From NCBI GenBank assembly GCA_021295775.1, contig JAGWBS010000004.1, positions 1 to 55,150 of the forward strand: a stretch of 55,150 nt of DNA, in the 5' to 3' direction. Of the stretch, positions 1 to 10,751 are shown piece after piece (within the stretch, counting starts at the first letter, position 1; each line of letters opens with the position of its first letter). The DNA is from Pseudomonadota bacterium. Its GTDB lineage: Bacteria; Myxococcota_A; UBA9160; SZUA-336. The notes below the pieces were generated by a model. That model saw only the letters and a program-made list of their open reading frames with translations. It was not told the origin of the DNA and searched no databases. The position numbers and the translations under genes are program-made.

Positions 1-2
1 GC

Positions 3-353
3 GGCGAGTACAGCTTCTACTCCGTCGTGGGCACGGTGGCCGACGTCGGCGTGATCGTGGAATGGAATCACGACCGGCGCGGCCGACTTTCGACCGACAA
101 GTTCCAGGACGATGTCTTCCTGGGCGCGCGCGTCGCGTTCAACGACGTTCAGAGCACCGAGATCCTCGCCAGCTTTCTGCTGGACGCGGACCAGGCCACC
201 CGGGCCCTGGCGTTCGAGATGACGCGCCGCATCACCGACCGTTGGTCGTGGAGCCTGGAATCACTCGTGTTCTTCCAGATCGCCAGCGAGGACATCCTCT
301 ACGACACCCGCCGCGACAGCTTCGCGGACCTGAAGCTGGTCTACAATTTCTGA
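3..353 (+). CDS. C-terminal end of an outer-membrane beta-barrel protein (5' end outside window)
   Basis: The reading frame is already open at the window edge, so only the last ~116 residues are visible. They show alternating hydrophobic/polar stretches of 8-12 residues typical of transmembrane beta strands (for example VGVIVEW, DVFLGARVAF, SWSLESLVFF, DLKLVYNF). The protein ends in Tyr-Asn-Phe; a terminal aromatic residue is the usual BAM-recognition signature of Gram-negative outer-membrane barrels. No cysteine is visible. The specific family cannot be named from this fragment. About 130 bp separate it from lspA, so it is probably the last gene of an upstream unit. Confidence 0.6.
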   Translation, partial: GEYSFYSVVGTVADVGVIVEWNHDRRGRLSTDKFQDDVFLGARVAFNDVQSTEILASFLLDADQATRALAFEMTRRITDRWSWSLESLVFFQIASEDILYDTRRDSFADLKLVYNF

Positions 354-482
354 GCGCCGGGTCGCGCCCGGGCCGCCTGGGCAAGGGGTTCCGGCGCGTC
401 CTCGCAGCCTTCGGTCGACGCAGCCGGGCGCCTGGCGAGGCGCGTCTGGAATCGGCGGACGGGGGGTGCTAGAGAAGCAGGC

Positions 483-1031
483 ATGTCGCCCAAGCTGCGC
501 ATCCTGATTCTCCTGTGCCTGCTGGTCCTGCCGCTCGACCAGCTCACCAAGGGCTGGGTCGCGGCGAACATCCCCCGCTACGGCGGGATCGAAGTGATCG
601 AGGGTTTCTTCCGCATCAGCCACGCCCGCAACCCGGGGGCGGCGTTCGGGTTCGCGCAGGGGGCGCCCGCCTGGATGTTCATCGGGTTGACGGTCGCGGC
701 GCTGGGCCTGATCGGCTCCTTCTACCGCAAGATCCCGGCCGGCGACCGGTTCTCGGCCATCTCGCTGGGGCTGATCGTCGCCGGCGCCCTGGGGAACCTG
801 ATCGACCGGGTGCGCTACGGCGAGGTGGTCGATTTCCTGCAGTTCGATCTGCAGCTCTTCATCTTTCCCGACTTCAACGTGGCCGACAGCGCGATCGTGG
901 TCGGCGTCGGTCTGCTGCTCTTGGACACTGTCCTGCGCCGACCCTCCGAAGAAGCGCGGGAGGAAGGCCCGGACGCTTCCGGAAACGCGGCTCCTCCCGG
1001 GAGCGGCGCGAGTCCCGGCGCAGCCCCGTGA
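483..1031 (+). CDS. lspA: Lipoprotein signal peptidase (signal peptidase II)
   Basis: Inner-membrane aspartyl protease that removes the signal peptide of diacylated prolipoproteins before the lipobox cysteine. The 182-residue product has the family hallmarks: D19-Q-L-T-K at the end of membrane segment 1, RNPGAAFG at 49-56, GNLIDR with catalytic Asp108, and FNVADS with catalytic Asp135. Four hydrophobic segments are evident. The C-terminal ~30 residues are Gly/Pro/Ala/Glu-rich and non-conserved. ATG start behind a weak AGCAGG. Its TGA overlaps the GTG of folK (GTGA), so the two are probably translationally coupled. The window also encodes a predicted lipoprotein at 34891, a likely type of client. 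Confidence 0.95.
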   Translation: MSPKLRILILLCLLVLPLDQLTKGWVAANIPRYGGIEVIEGFFRISHARNPGAAFGFAQGAPAWMFIGLTVAALGLIGSFYRKIPAGDRFSAISLGLIVAGALGNLIDRVRYGEVVDFLQFDLQLFIFPDFNVADSAIVVGVGLLLLDTVLRRPSEEAREEGPDASGNAAPPGSGASPGAAP

Positions 1032-1618
1032 CCGAGCGGCCGTCCGCGACCGGCGACCGCCCGTCGACTCCCGTGCTCGCCTATGTCGGAATCGGTTCGA
1101 ATCGGGACGGCCCCGCCGTCCAGGTGGAGCGGGCGCTGGCGGAACTCGCCCGGCTCGGACCGCTGCGCGGATCCTGCCTGTACCGCAGCGAGCCGTGGGG
1201 GAGAGGCGATCAGCCGTGGTTCGTGAACGCCGTCGCCGAAATGGCCTGCGAACGGCCGGCGCGCTGGCTTTTCGAACGGCTGCAGGCGATCGAGCGAGCC
1301 GCCGGTAGAACCCGGGAAGGCGACCGTTGGGGCCCGCGCGTGCTGGACCTGGACCTGCTGCTCTTCGGCGACCAGCGAATCGATCAGCCGGATCTGGTCG
1401 TTCCCCATCCCCGCTTCGCCCGCCGCCGCTTCGTGCTGGCGCCGCTGGCCGAGCTCGCACCCGAGCTTGAGGACCCCGTCAGCCGCCAAGCTGTCCGGCG
1501 ACTGCTTTCAGAGCTTGACGATCCGGGCCGAGTGGAGAAAATGAGGCGGCCCGGCGGTGTGTCGGGTTCTGCCCCCCGCCAGCGGCGCCCGGCGCGCCCG
1601 GAGGTTGCGACCCGATGA
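1028..1618 (+). CDS. folK: 2-amino-4-hydroxy-6-hydroxymethyldihydropteridine pyrophosphokinase
   Basis: Transfers pyrophosphate from ATP to 6-hydroxymethyl-7,8-dihydropterin in cytoplasmic folate synthesis. The 196-residue product has the N-terminal GIGSN motif (21-25), a Y-R-S-E-P-W-G segment (52-58), the NAVAE strand (67-71), and the signature RWGPRVLDLDLL (100-111), whose Asp107/Asp109 bind Mg-ATP, followed by VPHPR (125-129). The GTG start overlaps the lspA stop; the frame stays open upstream, but only as an out-of-frame shadow of lspA. The ~40-residue basic/Pro tail after the core is unusual for FolK. No other folate gene is adjacent. Its stop overlaps the next gene's ATG (ATGA). Confidence 0.93.
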   Translation: MTERPSATGDRPSTPVLAYVGIGSNRDGPAVQVERALAELARLGPLRGSCLYRSEPWGRGDQPWFVNAVAEMACERPARWLFERLQAIERAAGRTREGDRWGPRVLDLDLLLFGDQRIDQPDLVVPHPRFARRRFVLAPLAELAPELEDPVSRQAVRRLLSELDDPGRVEKMRRPGGVSGSAPRQRRPARPEVATR

Positions 1619-2262
1619 AGTTCTTCCTCGACACGGCCCATGTGCCCGACATCCAGGAAGCCACCGCGCTGGGTCTGTGCGACGGTGTGACCACCAACCC
1701 CAGCCTGCTGTCCAAGGAGGACGGCGACCCGCGCCGGATCGTCGCCGAGATCGCCAAGATCTGCGAAGGCCCGATCAGCGCCGAGGTAGTCGGCCTGACG
1801 ACCGACGAAATGGTCCGCGAGGGCCTGGAGTGGGCGCAGGTCGCGCCCAACATCGTCGTCAAGATCCCCATGACGACCGAGGGACTGAAGGCGATCCGCC
1901 TGCTGGACCGGGAAGGCATCCGCACCAACACCACGCTGGTTTTCTCGCCGGTCCAGGCGCTGATGGCGGCCAAGGCGGGCACTTCGATGGTGTCCCCGTT
2001 CGTCGGCCGGCTCGACGACATTCAGGTGCCCGGCATGGAACTGGTCTCGCAGATCCGCGAGATCTTCGACAACTACGCCTTCGCCACCGAGCTGCTGGTG
2101 GCCAGCGTCCGCAGCCCCAACCACGTGGTCGAGGCCGCGCGCCTCGGGGCGGACATCGCGACCATGCCCTGGAACGTGGTCCAGAGCCTGGCCCGGCATC
2201 CGCTGACCGACATCGGCATCGAGCGCTTCCTGGCCGACTGGGAAAAGGTCAAGAACCGCTAG
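1615..2262 (+). CDS. tal: Transaldolase, small TalC/fructose-6-phosphate aldolase-like type
   Basis: Class I aldolase of the short (~215-residue) transaldolase family. In the pentose phosphate pathway such enzymes exchange dihydroxyacetone units between sugar phosphates; some act as fructose-6-phosphate aldolases. Visible motifs: MKFFLDTA at the N-terminus, GVTTNPSL (24-31), and NIVVKIPMT with Schiff-base Lys83. The C-terminal IERFLADWEK helix is typical of TAL-C. The ATG overlaps the folK stop by the ATGA arrangement. Sequence alone does not settle transaldolase versus F6P aldolase activity; the length fits both. Confidence 0.9.
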   Translation: MKFFLDTAHVPDIQEATALGLCDGVTTNPSLLSKEDGDPRRIVAEIAKICEGPISAEVVGLTTDEMVREGLEWAQVAPNIVVKIPMTTEGLKAIRLLDREGIRTNTTLVFSPVQALMAAKAGTSMVSPFVGRLDDIQVPGMELVSQIREIFDNYAFATELLVASVRSPNHVVEAARLGADIATMPWNVVQSLARHPLTDIGIERFLADWEKVKNR

Positions 2263-2291
2263 CCCGCGCTCTGCTAGTCTTTCGGGCCCTC

Positions 2292-2322
2292 GAATCCCCG
2301 ATCGGGAGGGATTCGCTGTTTT
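2292..2322 (+). terminator. Weak hairpin with T-run between transaldolase gene and maeB
   Basis: A 7-bp perfect stem GAATCCC/GGGATTC (2292-2298 and 2308-2314) with a 9-nt loop is followed within 4 nt by TTTT (2319-2322). This resembles a weak Rho-independent terminator or attenuator separating the lspA-folK-tal unit from maeB. A TAGTCT hexamer sits just upstream (2275-2280). Confidence 0.4.
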
Positions 2323-2353
2323 CCGCCCCTGCGCGGGCGCGGAGGTCTTCTCC

Positions 2354-4633
2354 TTGATCACTCCAGAAGAGGCGCTCGAATACCACCGCCGCGGCCGGCC
2401 GGGAAAGATCCAGGTCTCGCCGACCAAGAGCGTGGTCACCCAGCGGGATCTGTCGCTGGCCTACACCCCGGGGGTCGCGGAGCCTTGCCGGGAGATCGCC
2501 AAACGCCCGGACGACGCCTTCCTGTACACGGCGCGCTCCAACCTGGTGGCCGTGGTCACCAACGGGACGGCCGTGCTGGGCCTGGGAAACATCGGTCCGC
2601 TGGCCGGCAAGCCGGTGATGGAGGGCAAGGGGGTTCTGTTCAAGCGCTTCGCCGGCATCGACGTGTTCGACATCGAACTCGCCAGCGAGGACCCCGAGAA
2701 GATCATCGAAGCCTGCCGCATGCTGGAGCCGACCTTCGGGGGCATCAACCTGGAGGACATCCGCGCGCCGGAGTGCTTCGAGATCGAAGAGCGGCTGATC
2801 GAAGAGCTCGAGATTCCGGTCTTTCACGACGACCAGCACGGCACGGCGATCATTTCGGCAGCGGCCTTCCTCAACGCCCTGGAGCTCACCGGCCGACGCA
2901 TCGAGGACACCAAGGTCGTGTTCGCGGGCGCGGGTGCGGCGGGAATCGCCTGCGCCGACCTGTATCTGAAGCTCGGCGTGCGCCGGAGCAACATCCTGAT
3001 GACCGACAGCCGCGGCGTGATCTACGCCGGCCGCAGCGAGGGAATGAACCCGTACAAGGCGCGCTTTGCGGTCGAGACCGACAAGCGCAGCCTGGAGGAG
3101 GCGCTCGACGGCGCCGACTGCTTCGTCGGGGTGAGCGCCGCGGGACTCGTCACCCGCGAGATGGTCGCGAGCATGGCGCGCGATCCGATGATCTTCGCGA
3201 TGGCGAACCCGGATCCCGAGATCACGCCCGACGAGGTCGCGAGCGTCCGCGACGACGCGATCATGGCGACGGGCCGCTCGGACTACCCCAACCAGGTGAA
3301 CAACGTGCTGGGGTTCCCGTTCATCTTCCGCGGGGCGCTCGACGTCCGGGCGCGCAAGATCAACGACGAGATGAAGCTGGCGGCGGTCCACGCGCTGGCC
3401 GATCTGGCCCGGCAGGGCGAGGCCGGCCTGCCGGACGAAGTGCGCATGGCGTATCCAGGCGAGCGCTTCGAGTTCGGACCCAGCTACATCATTCCCAAGC
3501 CCTTCGACCCCCGCGTTCTGATCCGCGAATCGATCGAAGTGGCGCGCGCCGCCATGGAGTCGGGCGTCGCCCGCATCCGCATCGATCTGGAGGAGTACCG
3601 CGAGAGCCTCGAAAGTCGGCTGGGGCGTTCGCGTTCGCTGATGCGTTTCGTGATCAACGTCGCGAAGGGCCAGCCCAAGCGCATCGTGTTCCCGGAGGGC
3701 GACGAAGAACGCGTGTTGCGCGCCGCGCAGATCCTCAAGGACGAGGCCATGTGCGAGCCCGTTCTGCTCGGCGGCCTGAGGGTGCGCTCGGCCGCCGAGA
3801 ACCTCGGCATCGACCTGGGCGACCTGACCGTGGTCGAACCGCGCCTTTCGGATCGCTCCGACTTCTACACTCGGGAGTTGGGAGCGCTGCGCGGGCGCAA
3901 AGGCGTGACCGAGAGGGACGCCGCCCGGCTTCTGAGACGGCGCAGCTATTTCGGGGCGATGATGGTGCGCATGGGCGACGCGGAGGGACTGGTCGCCGGA
4001 CTGACCATGTCCTACGGCGAGTCGATCCGCCCCGCCCTTCGGGTCGTGGGCCTCGCCGAGGGGCAACGGCGCGCCGCGGGCGTGTACGTGGTGATCCAGG
4101 AGGAACGCGTGCTGTTCTTCGCCGACGGCTCGGTCAACCCCGAGCCATCGGCCGAGGAGCTGGCCGACATCGCGGGCCTGGGAGCCTCCACGGCCGAGTG
4201 GTTCGGTTTCGAGCCGGTGGTGGCGATGCTTTCCTACGCGAACTTCGGCAGCGCGCGCGGCTCCGGTCCCGGGCGCGTGGCGCGCGCCGTGGAGATCGCG
4301 CGCCAGCGCTGGCCCGAACTCAAGCTCGACGGAGAGATGCAGGCGGACATCGCCCTCGACCCCGAGCGGCGCGCCCAGCGCTATCCGTTCGCCGAACTGG
4401 AGGGAGCCGCCAACGTGCTGGTTTTCCCCGGCCTGGACGCCGCCCACATCGCCGTGCGCCTGATGGCCACGGTCGGCGGAGCGACGGTGGTCGGGCCGAT
4501 CCTGATGGGCATGCGGCGGCCGGTGAACTCGGTTCAGCCGACGGCCAGCGTCGATGATATCGTCAATCTCGCGGCGATCACCGCGCTGCAGGCGCAGAAG
4601 GAGTACCAGCCCTGGCGATCGAAGAAAAACTGA
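2354..4633 (+). CDS. maeB: NADP-dependent malic enzyme with C-terminal phosphotransacetylase-like domain
   Basis: Oxidatively decarboxylates malate to pyruvate. The 759-residue length matches the long bacterial MaeB type. Residues ~1-160 form the malic N-terminal domain ([12 protein letters not shown]; later HDDQHGTA). Next comes the Rossmann domain with [18 protein letters not shown] and [14 protein letters not shown]. From about residue 430 a phosphate acetyl/butyryl-transferase-like domain follows ([18 protein letters not shown], later [10 protein letters not shown]). In known MaeB proteins this domain binds acetyl-CoA as an allosteric site and is not catalytic. TTG start with GGAGG 8 nt upstream. 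The 3' end overlaps the carboxyltransferase gene by 22 nt, linking pyruvate supply to acyl-CoA carboxylation. Confidence 0.95.
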   Translation: MITPEEALEYHRRGRPGKIQVSPTKSVVTQRDLSLAYTPGVAEPCREIAKRPDDAFLYTARSNLVAVVTNGTAVLGLGNIGPLAGKPVMEGKGVLFKRFAGIDVFDIELASEDPEKIIEACRMLEPTFGGINLEDIRAPECFEIEERLIEELEIPVFHDDQHGTAIISAAAFLNALELTGRRIEDTKVVFAGAGAAGIACADLYLKLGVRRSNILMTDSRGVIYAGRSEGMNPYKARFAVETDKRSLEEALDGADCFVGVSAAGLVTREMVASMARDPMIFAMANPDPEITPDEVASVRDDAIMATGRSDYPNQVNNVLGFPFIFRGALDVRARKINDEMKLAAVHALADLARQGEAGLPDEVRMAYPGERFEFGPSYIIPKPFDPRVLIRESIEVARAAMESGVARIRIDLEEYRESLESRLGRSRSLMRFVINVAKGQPKRIVFPEGDEERVLRAAQILKDEAMCEPVLLGGLRVRSAAENLGIDLGDLTVVEPRLSDRSDFYTRELGALRGRKGVTERDAARLLRRRSYFGAMMVRMGDAEGLVAGLTMSYGESIRPALRVVGLAEGQRRAAGVYVVIQEERVLFFADGSVNPEPSAEELADIAGLGASTAEWFGFEPVVAMLSYANFGSARGSGPGRVARAVEIARQRWPELKLDGEMQADIALDPERRAQRYPFAELEGAANVLVFPGLDAAHIAVRLMATVGGATVVGPILMGMRRPVNSVQPTASVDDIVNLAAITALQAQKEYQPWRSKKN

Positions 4634-6158
4634 AGCTGCTGGACGAGAAGCTCGCGGCCGCGCGCAGCGGCGGCGGCCAGGCGCGAATCGACCGCCAGCA
4701 CGCTCAGGGAAAACTCACCGCGCGCGAGCGCATCGAGCTGCTGGTCGACCCGGGGACCTTCCGCGAGTACGACCGCTTCAAGACGCACCGCACGACCGAC
4801 TTCGGCATGGCCGAGACCAAGATCCCCGGCGACGGGGTGGTCACCGGCTCCGGCCGGATCGACGGGCGCACGGTCTTCGTGTTCTCGCAGGACTTCACGG
4901 TCTTCGGCGGTTCCCTTTCCGGGGCGTTCGCCGAGAAGGTCTGCAAGATCATGGACCACGCCACCCGCGTCGGCGCGCCCGTGATCGGGCTCAACGACTC
5001 CGGCGGCGCCCGCATCCAGGAAGGCGTGGTGTCGCTGGCCGGCTACGCGGACATCTTCCTGCGCAACGTGCTCTCGTCGGGGGTGGTGCCTCAGATCTCG
5101 GCGATCATGGGCCCGTGCGCCGGCGGCGCGGTCTACTCGCCCGCGATCACCGATTTCATCTTCATGGTCAAAGAGACCTCGAACATGTTCATCACGGGCC
5201 CCGACGTCATCAAGACCGTCACCCACGAGGACGTGACCAAGGAGGATCTCGGCGGGGCCATGACGCACAACGCCAAGAGCGGCGTCGCGCACTTCGCCGC
5301 GGACGGCGAAGAGGAGTGCATCGGGATGATCCGGGCGCTGCTCGGCTACATCCCGCAGAACAACATGGAAGACCCGCCGTTCGTGCCCACGGACGACGAC
5401 CCCGAACGCACCGACCCGCGCCTGAACGCGCACGTTCCGGACAACCCGAACAAGCCCTACGACCTGAAGGGCCTGATCGAGATGACCGTCGACGACGGCG
5501 TCTTCCTGGAAGTCCAGCCCCACTTCGCGCGCAACATCACCATCGGCTTCGCGCGCTACGGCGGTCGCAGCGTCGGGGTGGTGGGCAACAACCCGGCCTT
5601 CTCGGCGGGCTGCCTGGACATCGACGCGTCGGTCAAGGCGGCGCGCTTCGTGCGCTTCTGCGACGCCTTCAACGTGCCGCTGGTGACCTTCGTCGACGTT
5701 CCGGGGTTCCTGCCCGGCGTGTCGCAGGAACTGGGGGGGATCATCCGCCACGGGGCCAAGCTGCTGTACGCCTACGCCGAGGCCACCGTTCCCAAGGTCA
5801 CGGTGATCGCGCGCAAGGCCTACGGCGGGGCCTACGACGTGATGAGCTCCAAGCACCTGCGGGGCGACATCAACTTCGCCTACCCGCAGGCCGAGATCGC
5901 CGTGATGGGCGTCGACGGGGCGGTGAACATCGTCTTCCGCAAGGAGATCGCCGAGGCGGACGATCCCGAGGCGACCCGCCGCGAGCTCGAAGACCAGTAC
6001 CGCGCGCGCTTCGCGAATCCCTATCTGGCCGCGGAGCTGGGCTACATCGACGACGTCATCCGGCCCGAGGACACCCGCCCCCGGATCGTCGAGTCGCTGG
6101 CGCTGCTCGAGACCAAGCGCGATTCCAACCCGCCCAAGAAGCACGGCAACATCCCGCT

Positions 6159-6162
<4 letters not shown>
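4612..6162 (+). CDS. pccB: Acyl-CoA (probably propionyl-CoA) carboxylase, carboxyltransferase beta subunit
   Basis: Transfers CO2 from carboxybiotin to acyl-CoA. Crotonase-like CT N-half ([15 protein letters not shown], oxyanion segment [12 protein letters not shown]) and C-half ([28 protein letters not shown]) give the complete ~510-residue family length. No ATG, GTG or TTG lies in this frame between the stop at 4555 and the ATG at 4807. Yet the family's conserved N-terminus ([39 protein letters not shown]) is encoded from 4612 onward. A CTG at 4612 sits 8 nt behind AAGGAG (4598-4603), so I call CTG as start (516 aa). Starting at 4807 would delete 65 conserved residues. It overlaps maeB by 22 nt and is followed by accC through ATGA. 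Propionyl-CoA specificity is inferred from overall similarity. Confidence 0.9.
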
Positions 6163-7696
<1,534 letters not shown>

Positions 7697-7700
<4 letters not shown>

Positions 7701-8215
7701 ACTACGAGGTGACGCTGGGCGACGAGACCCACCGGGTCGAGGTGCGCGAGATCGGCGGCGACGTCTACGAAGTGGCGGTCGACGACCGCGATCCCGTGCG
7801 GGTCGACGTCGCCAAGACGCCCCGCACGGTGTACTCGCTGCTGATCGGACCCAGACAGTTCGAGGGCAGCGTCGACGAGCGGGACGACGGACGCTTCGAC
7901 GTACACGTGGGAACCAGCGCCTACGACGTGCAGGTGGTCGACGAGCGCCGCAAGCTGCTGGCCGGCTCCGCGCGCGGCGCGGGAGGGACGCAGGAGCTGC
8001 GCGCCCAGATGCCGGGCAAGATCGTGAAAGTGCTCGTCGCCGAAGGCGATTCGGTCGAGCGGAACCAGAGCCTGGTGATCATCGAAGCCATGAAGATGGA
8101 AAACGAACTGCGCAGCGAAGTCGAAGGCGTCGTCGCGCAGGTGGCCGTCTCCGAGGGCGTCACGGTCGAGACGGACGAACTTCTCGTGGTGGTCGAACCG
8201 CGGGCGGAGCCATAG
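7697..8215 (+). CDS. Biotin carboxyl carrier protein of acyl-CoA carboxylase
   Basis: 172-residue swinging-arm subunit. The C-terminal ~75 residues are a biotinyl/lipoyl domain with AQMPGKIVKVLVAEGDSV and the biotinylation motif EAMKMEN (Lys133). The N-terminal ~95 residues are beta-rich and resemble the BT-like region between BC and BCCP of fused alpha subunits, fitting a gene split from a PccA-like protein. GTG start overlaps the accC stop (GTGA). With the two genes upstream it completes a three-subunit carboxylase. Nothing else follows on this strand; the next gene converges from the right. Confidence 0.92.
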
Positions 8216-8247
8216 GCCGCGGCTCGGAGCCGGGTCCCGCGTCCGCT

Positions 8248-8937
8248 TCAGGCGAGCCGGCGCAGTAGCAGCGGGAGTTCGCCCAGGTGGCGGATGACGT
8301 GGTCGGGCACGGCCTCGCCGGTCACGGGCTGGCCCAGCCGGCGCAGGTGGATCGAGCGCACCCCCGCGCGGCGCGCGGCGAGCACGTCCGTTCGGATCTT
8401 GTCCCCGACGAACACCGCCTGGCGCGCGCGGGTCTCCAGCCGGTCCAGGACGTAGGCGATCATGGCGGGGTCCGGTTTGCGCCGTCCGAAGTTCGCGGAC
8501 CACACCGCGCAGCCGACGTAGCGCATCCCGCCGGCCCGCCGCAGCGAGCGCAGGTGGTGGTCCCCGGCCAGGATGGTGTTGGAGACGATTCCCAGGCGGT
8601 AGCGGCTCGCCAGCTCTCTCAGAATCGGCAGGGTGTGGGCGTAGGGGCGCTGGTCGGCCACCGCCGCGAACTCGCGCAGCAGCCGGTGTCGGATCCGGCC
8701 GGGGACATCGGCCAGCACGGCGTCCAGGTCGGGTTGGGTGCAGGAATCGTCCAACGCGCGATAGGCGTCGCGCACGCGCCGGGCCGAGTCGCGGATCACC
8801 TCCGCCGGATCGCCGGACCCCCATGCTCGCAGCTCCGAGAGCAGCCCCGGATGGTTCGCGATCCGCTCGAAGCGGGAGACTTCGGGGACCAGAACCCCGC
8901 CCATGTCCAAGAGCACGGCGTGAACCCGCCGGCTCAC
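8248..8937 (-). CDS. HAD superfamily hydrolase
   Basis: 229-residue haloacid-dehalogenase-fold protein. Motif I is LLDMGGVLV near residues 9-17. It has the nucleophilic Asp, but the second Asp of DxD is replaced by Gly, as in the common FDLGGVL subgroup. Motif II lies in LGIVSNT; motif IV is VFVGDKIRTDVLAARRAG. A helical cap lies between motifs I and II. I place the start at a GTG (8937) that overlaps the tatC stop as GTGA; a longer frame would only extend into tatC. Substrate unknown; small phosphate esters are usual. Co-transcription with tatBC is suggested by the overlap. Confidence 0.82.
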   Translation of the reverse strand: MSRRVHAVLLDMGGVLVPEVSRFERIANHPGLLSELRAWGSGDPAEVIRDSARRVRDAYRALDDSCTQPDLDAVLADVPGRIRHRLLREFAAVADQRPYAHTLPILRELASRYRLGIVSNTILAGDHHLRSLRRAGGMRYVGCAVWSANFGRRKPDPAMIAYVLDRLETRARQAVFVGDKIRTDVLAARRAGVRSIHLRRLGQPVTGEAVPDHVIRHLGELPLLLRRLA

Positions 8938-9692
8938 GGCGGCGAAGCTTCGGAGCGGGAGGTCTCGGAGCGCCGCCGCCGGACCAGCGCGTAGGACAGC
9001 CAGATGCTGATCTCGTACAGCAGGCACAGCGGGATCGCCAGCAGGATCTGGCTGGCGACGTCCTGCGGCGTGAGGATCGCGGCGGCGACGAACAGGATCA
9101 GGATCGCGTACTTGCGCTGGCGCGCGAGCGTCCTCGGCTCCACCACTCCCGCCAGCGCGAGAAAGACCAGCACGATCGGCAGCTCGAAGGCCAGGCCGAA
9201 CGCCAGGTACAGACGCGCCATGAAAGCGAAGACCGCCTGCATGGTCCAGGCCTGCTCGACGTAGTCCGCCTCCAGGCCCAGCAGGAACTGGATGGCCTGC
9301 GGAAAGGCGATGAAGTAGCCGAAAGCGCAGCCGACCGCGAAAAGCAGGCTGGCGCTGAACACGAACGGCAGCGCAAAGCGGCGCTCGCGCTCGTACAGCC
9401 CCGGCGCGATGAACGCCCAGCCCTGGTAGAGCGTCATTGGCATCGACGCCAGGAAGCCCGCCAGCAGCGCCGTCTTGACGTAGGTCAGGAAGAGCTCCGC
9501 GGGCGCGATCGCGATCAGCGTTCGGCCGGCCTCCAGGAACGCCTCGACCGCCGGCGCCATCAGGACCCGAAAGACCTCCGAGACGACCGAGCCCGCGGCC
9601 CCGGCCAGCACCAGCCAGGTGCCGATCACCCAGAACAGTCGCCGCCTCAGCTCGCCGAGGTGCTCTCCGACCGGCCGCGGAGTGTCATCCAT
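8934..9692 (-). CDS. tatC: Sec-independent protein translocase TatC
   Basis: Multispanning inner-membrane receptor of the twin-arginine pathway, binding RR signal peptides of folded proteins. The 252-residue product has the characteristic N-terminus HLGELRRRLFWV, six hydrophobic segments, and the periplasmic/TM region FALPFVFSASLLFAVG and FELPIVLVFLALAGVV. Its ATG lies inside the 3' end of the upstream tatB gene (8-nt overlap). A likely client in this window is the PhoX-like protein at 44347, which carries SRRDFL. Confidence 0.95.
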   Translation of the reverse strand: MDDTPRPVGEHLGELRRRLFWVIGTWLVLAGAAGSVVSEVFRVLMAPAVEAFLEAGRTLIAIAPAELFLTYVKTALLAGFLASMPMTLYQGWAFIAPGLYERERRFALPFVFSASLLFAVGCAFGYFIAFPQAIQFLLGLEADYVEQAWTMQAVFAFMARLYLAFGLAFELPIVLVFLALAGVVEPRTLARQRKYAILILFVAAAILTPQDVASQILLAIPLCLLYEISIWLSYALVRRRRSETSRSEASPP

Positions 9693-9933
9693 GGGAGCCC
9701 GGCTCGTCCTCCTGGGCTTTCTCTTCCTGGGCGGTAGTGGAGGAAGGCTTCGAAGCGCTCTCTTCTTCTTCGAGCGGCGCGGTCAGGCTGTTGCGCAGAT
9801 CGTTGGACGCGCGGCGGAACTCGGCCATGCCGCGGCCGAGGGAGCGCGCCAGCTCCGGGAGTTTCTTCGGCCCGAGCACCAGCAGAGCGACGAGCATGAT
9901 GATCAGCAGCTCTGTCATGCCCAGGTTGAACAC
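9685..9933 (-). CDS. tatB: Twin-arginine translocase TatA/TatB-type subunit
   Basis: 82-residue single-span protein: FNLGMTELLIIMLVALLVLG, then GPKKLP, an amphipathic helix (ELARSLGRGMAEFRRAS) and an acidic tail. LGPKKLP and the elongated helix resemble TatB of deltaproteobacteria; TatA cannot be excluded. I choose the GTG at 9933, 5 nt behind GGAGGAG, because the membrane segment starts immediately after it; the longer upstream frame adds a non-conserved Arg-rich stretch. First gene of tatB-tatC-HAD. A TACGCT hexamer lies ~20 nt upstream. No second TatA-like gene is in the window. Confidence 0.85.
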   Translation of the reverse strand: MFNLGMTELLIIMLVALLVLGPKKLPELARSLGRGMAEFRRASNDLRNSLTAPLEEEESASKPSSTTAQEEKAQEDEPGSHG

Positions 9934-10024
9934 GCCTCTCCTCCCGCCGAGAGCGTAGCGTGGGGACCGTTGGAGGGCTCGCGTTCGAAAGCGGGCGGCC
10001 GCCCCGCCCGCGATGTCCGTTTTT

Positions 10025-10606
10025 TCAGAACGGCTCGGGGTGTGCAAGCTCGGACGCCGCGTTCGGTTGCCCCGAGCGCTCCGCTTCGATCGAGACGACG
10101 ATGAACTCGTCCTCGGTGCTGGTTTCGAAACGGATCAGATCGCGCTTCGGAACTTGCAGCAGCGAGCGCCCGCCGCGTCTGCGGATCGACAGTCGGTCCG
10201 GCGTTTCGACCAGGTCGACCAGGCCGCCGACGGTCTGCACCCCGGACTCGGTCCAAAACGTCAGAACCCGCTGCAGCCGCCGGTCGACGTGCAGCTGCAC
10301 TTCGACTCCGAGGCACCGCCGAAGCAGTTCCAGCGCCCTCTCGCGGTCGTGCGCCAGTGCGTAGGGATCCCGGGGCACGGGGACCCGGGCGGCCCGCATC
10401 AATCGGATCAGGCGCCCCACCCCGTATACCGTCGACATCTCGCCCGGAGCCGAGAGCGGGACGATGTCTTCGATCCGCAGCGGACCCTTCCCCCGGGGAG
10501 CGAAAGACAACACCAAATGTTCGGCTTCGAGTTCGATGCCGCTCAGGACCGCGAGCAGCTTTCTTCGGATCCGTGCCCGGCTCAAGCCGGCGACGCTAGC
10601 TCGCAT
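10025..10606 (-). CDS. Hypothetical protein
   Basis: 193 residues, no family recognised. The amino-acid pattern looks like real protein: alternating beta-like stretches (ELEAEHLVLSFAPRGKG, VQLHVDRRLQRVLTFW, DEFIVVSIEAE) and helices (RERALELLRRCLGV). No signal peptide or membrane segment. ATG start at 10606. It lies 91 bp upstream of tatB on the same strand and could share its transcript, although tatB has its own possible -10. Product and role unknown. Confidence 0.5.
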   Translation of the reverse strand: MRASVAGLSRARIRRKLLAVLSGIELEAEHLVLSFAPRGKGPLRIEDIVPLSAPGEMSTVYGVGRLIRLMRAARVPVPRDPYALAHDRERALELLRRCLGVEVQLHVDRRLQRVLTFWTESGVQTVGGLVDLVETPDRLSIRRRGGRSLLQVPKRDLIRFETSTEDEFIVVSIEAERSGQPNAASELAHPEPF

Positions 10607-10751
10607 CCGGGCGCTGCGCTACGCCGGATCGCCCGGCGTGGTGCGTTCCGGGACCGTCGGGAGCGAGCGCCGGTCCGGCGGACCGGCGGGGGCGTCGCCC
10701 GAGGGACCCGCCGGGTCCGGAGGGCCGCGTGTAGGATGTTCGAGGTCTCGG

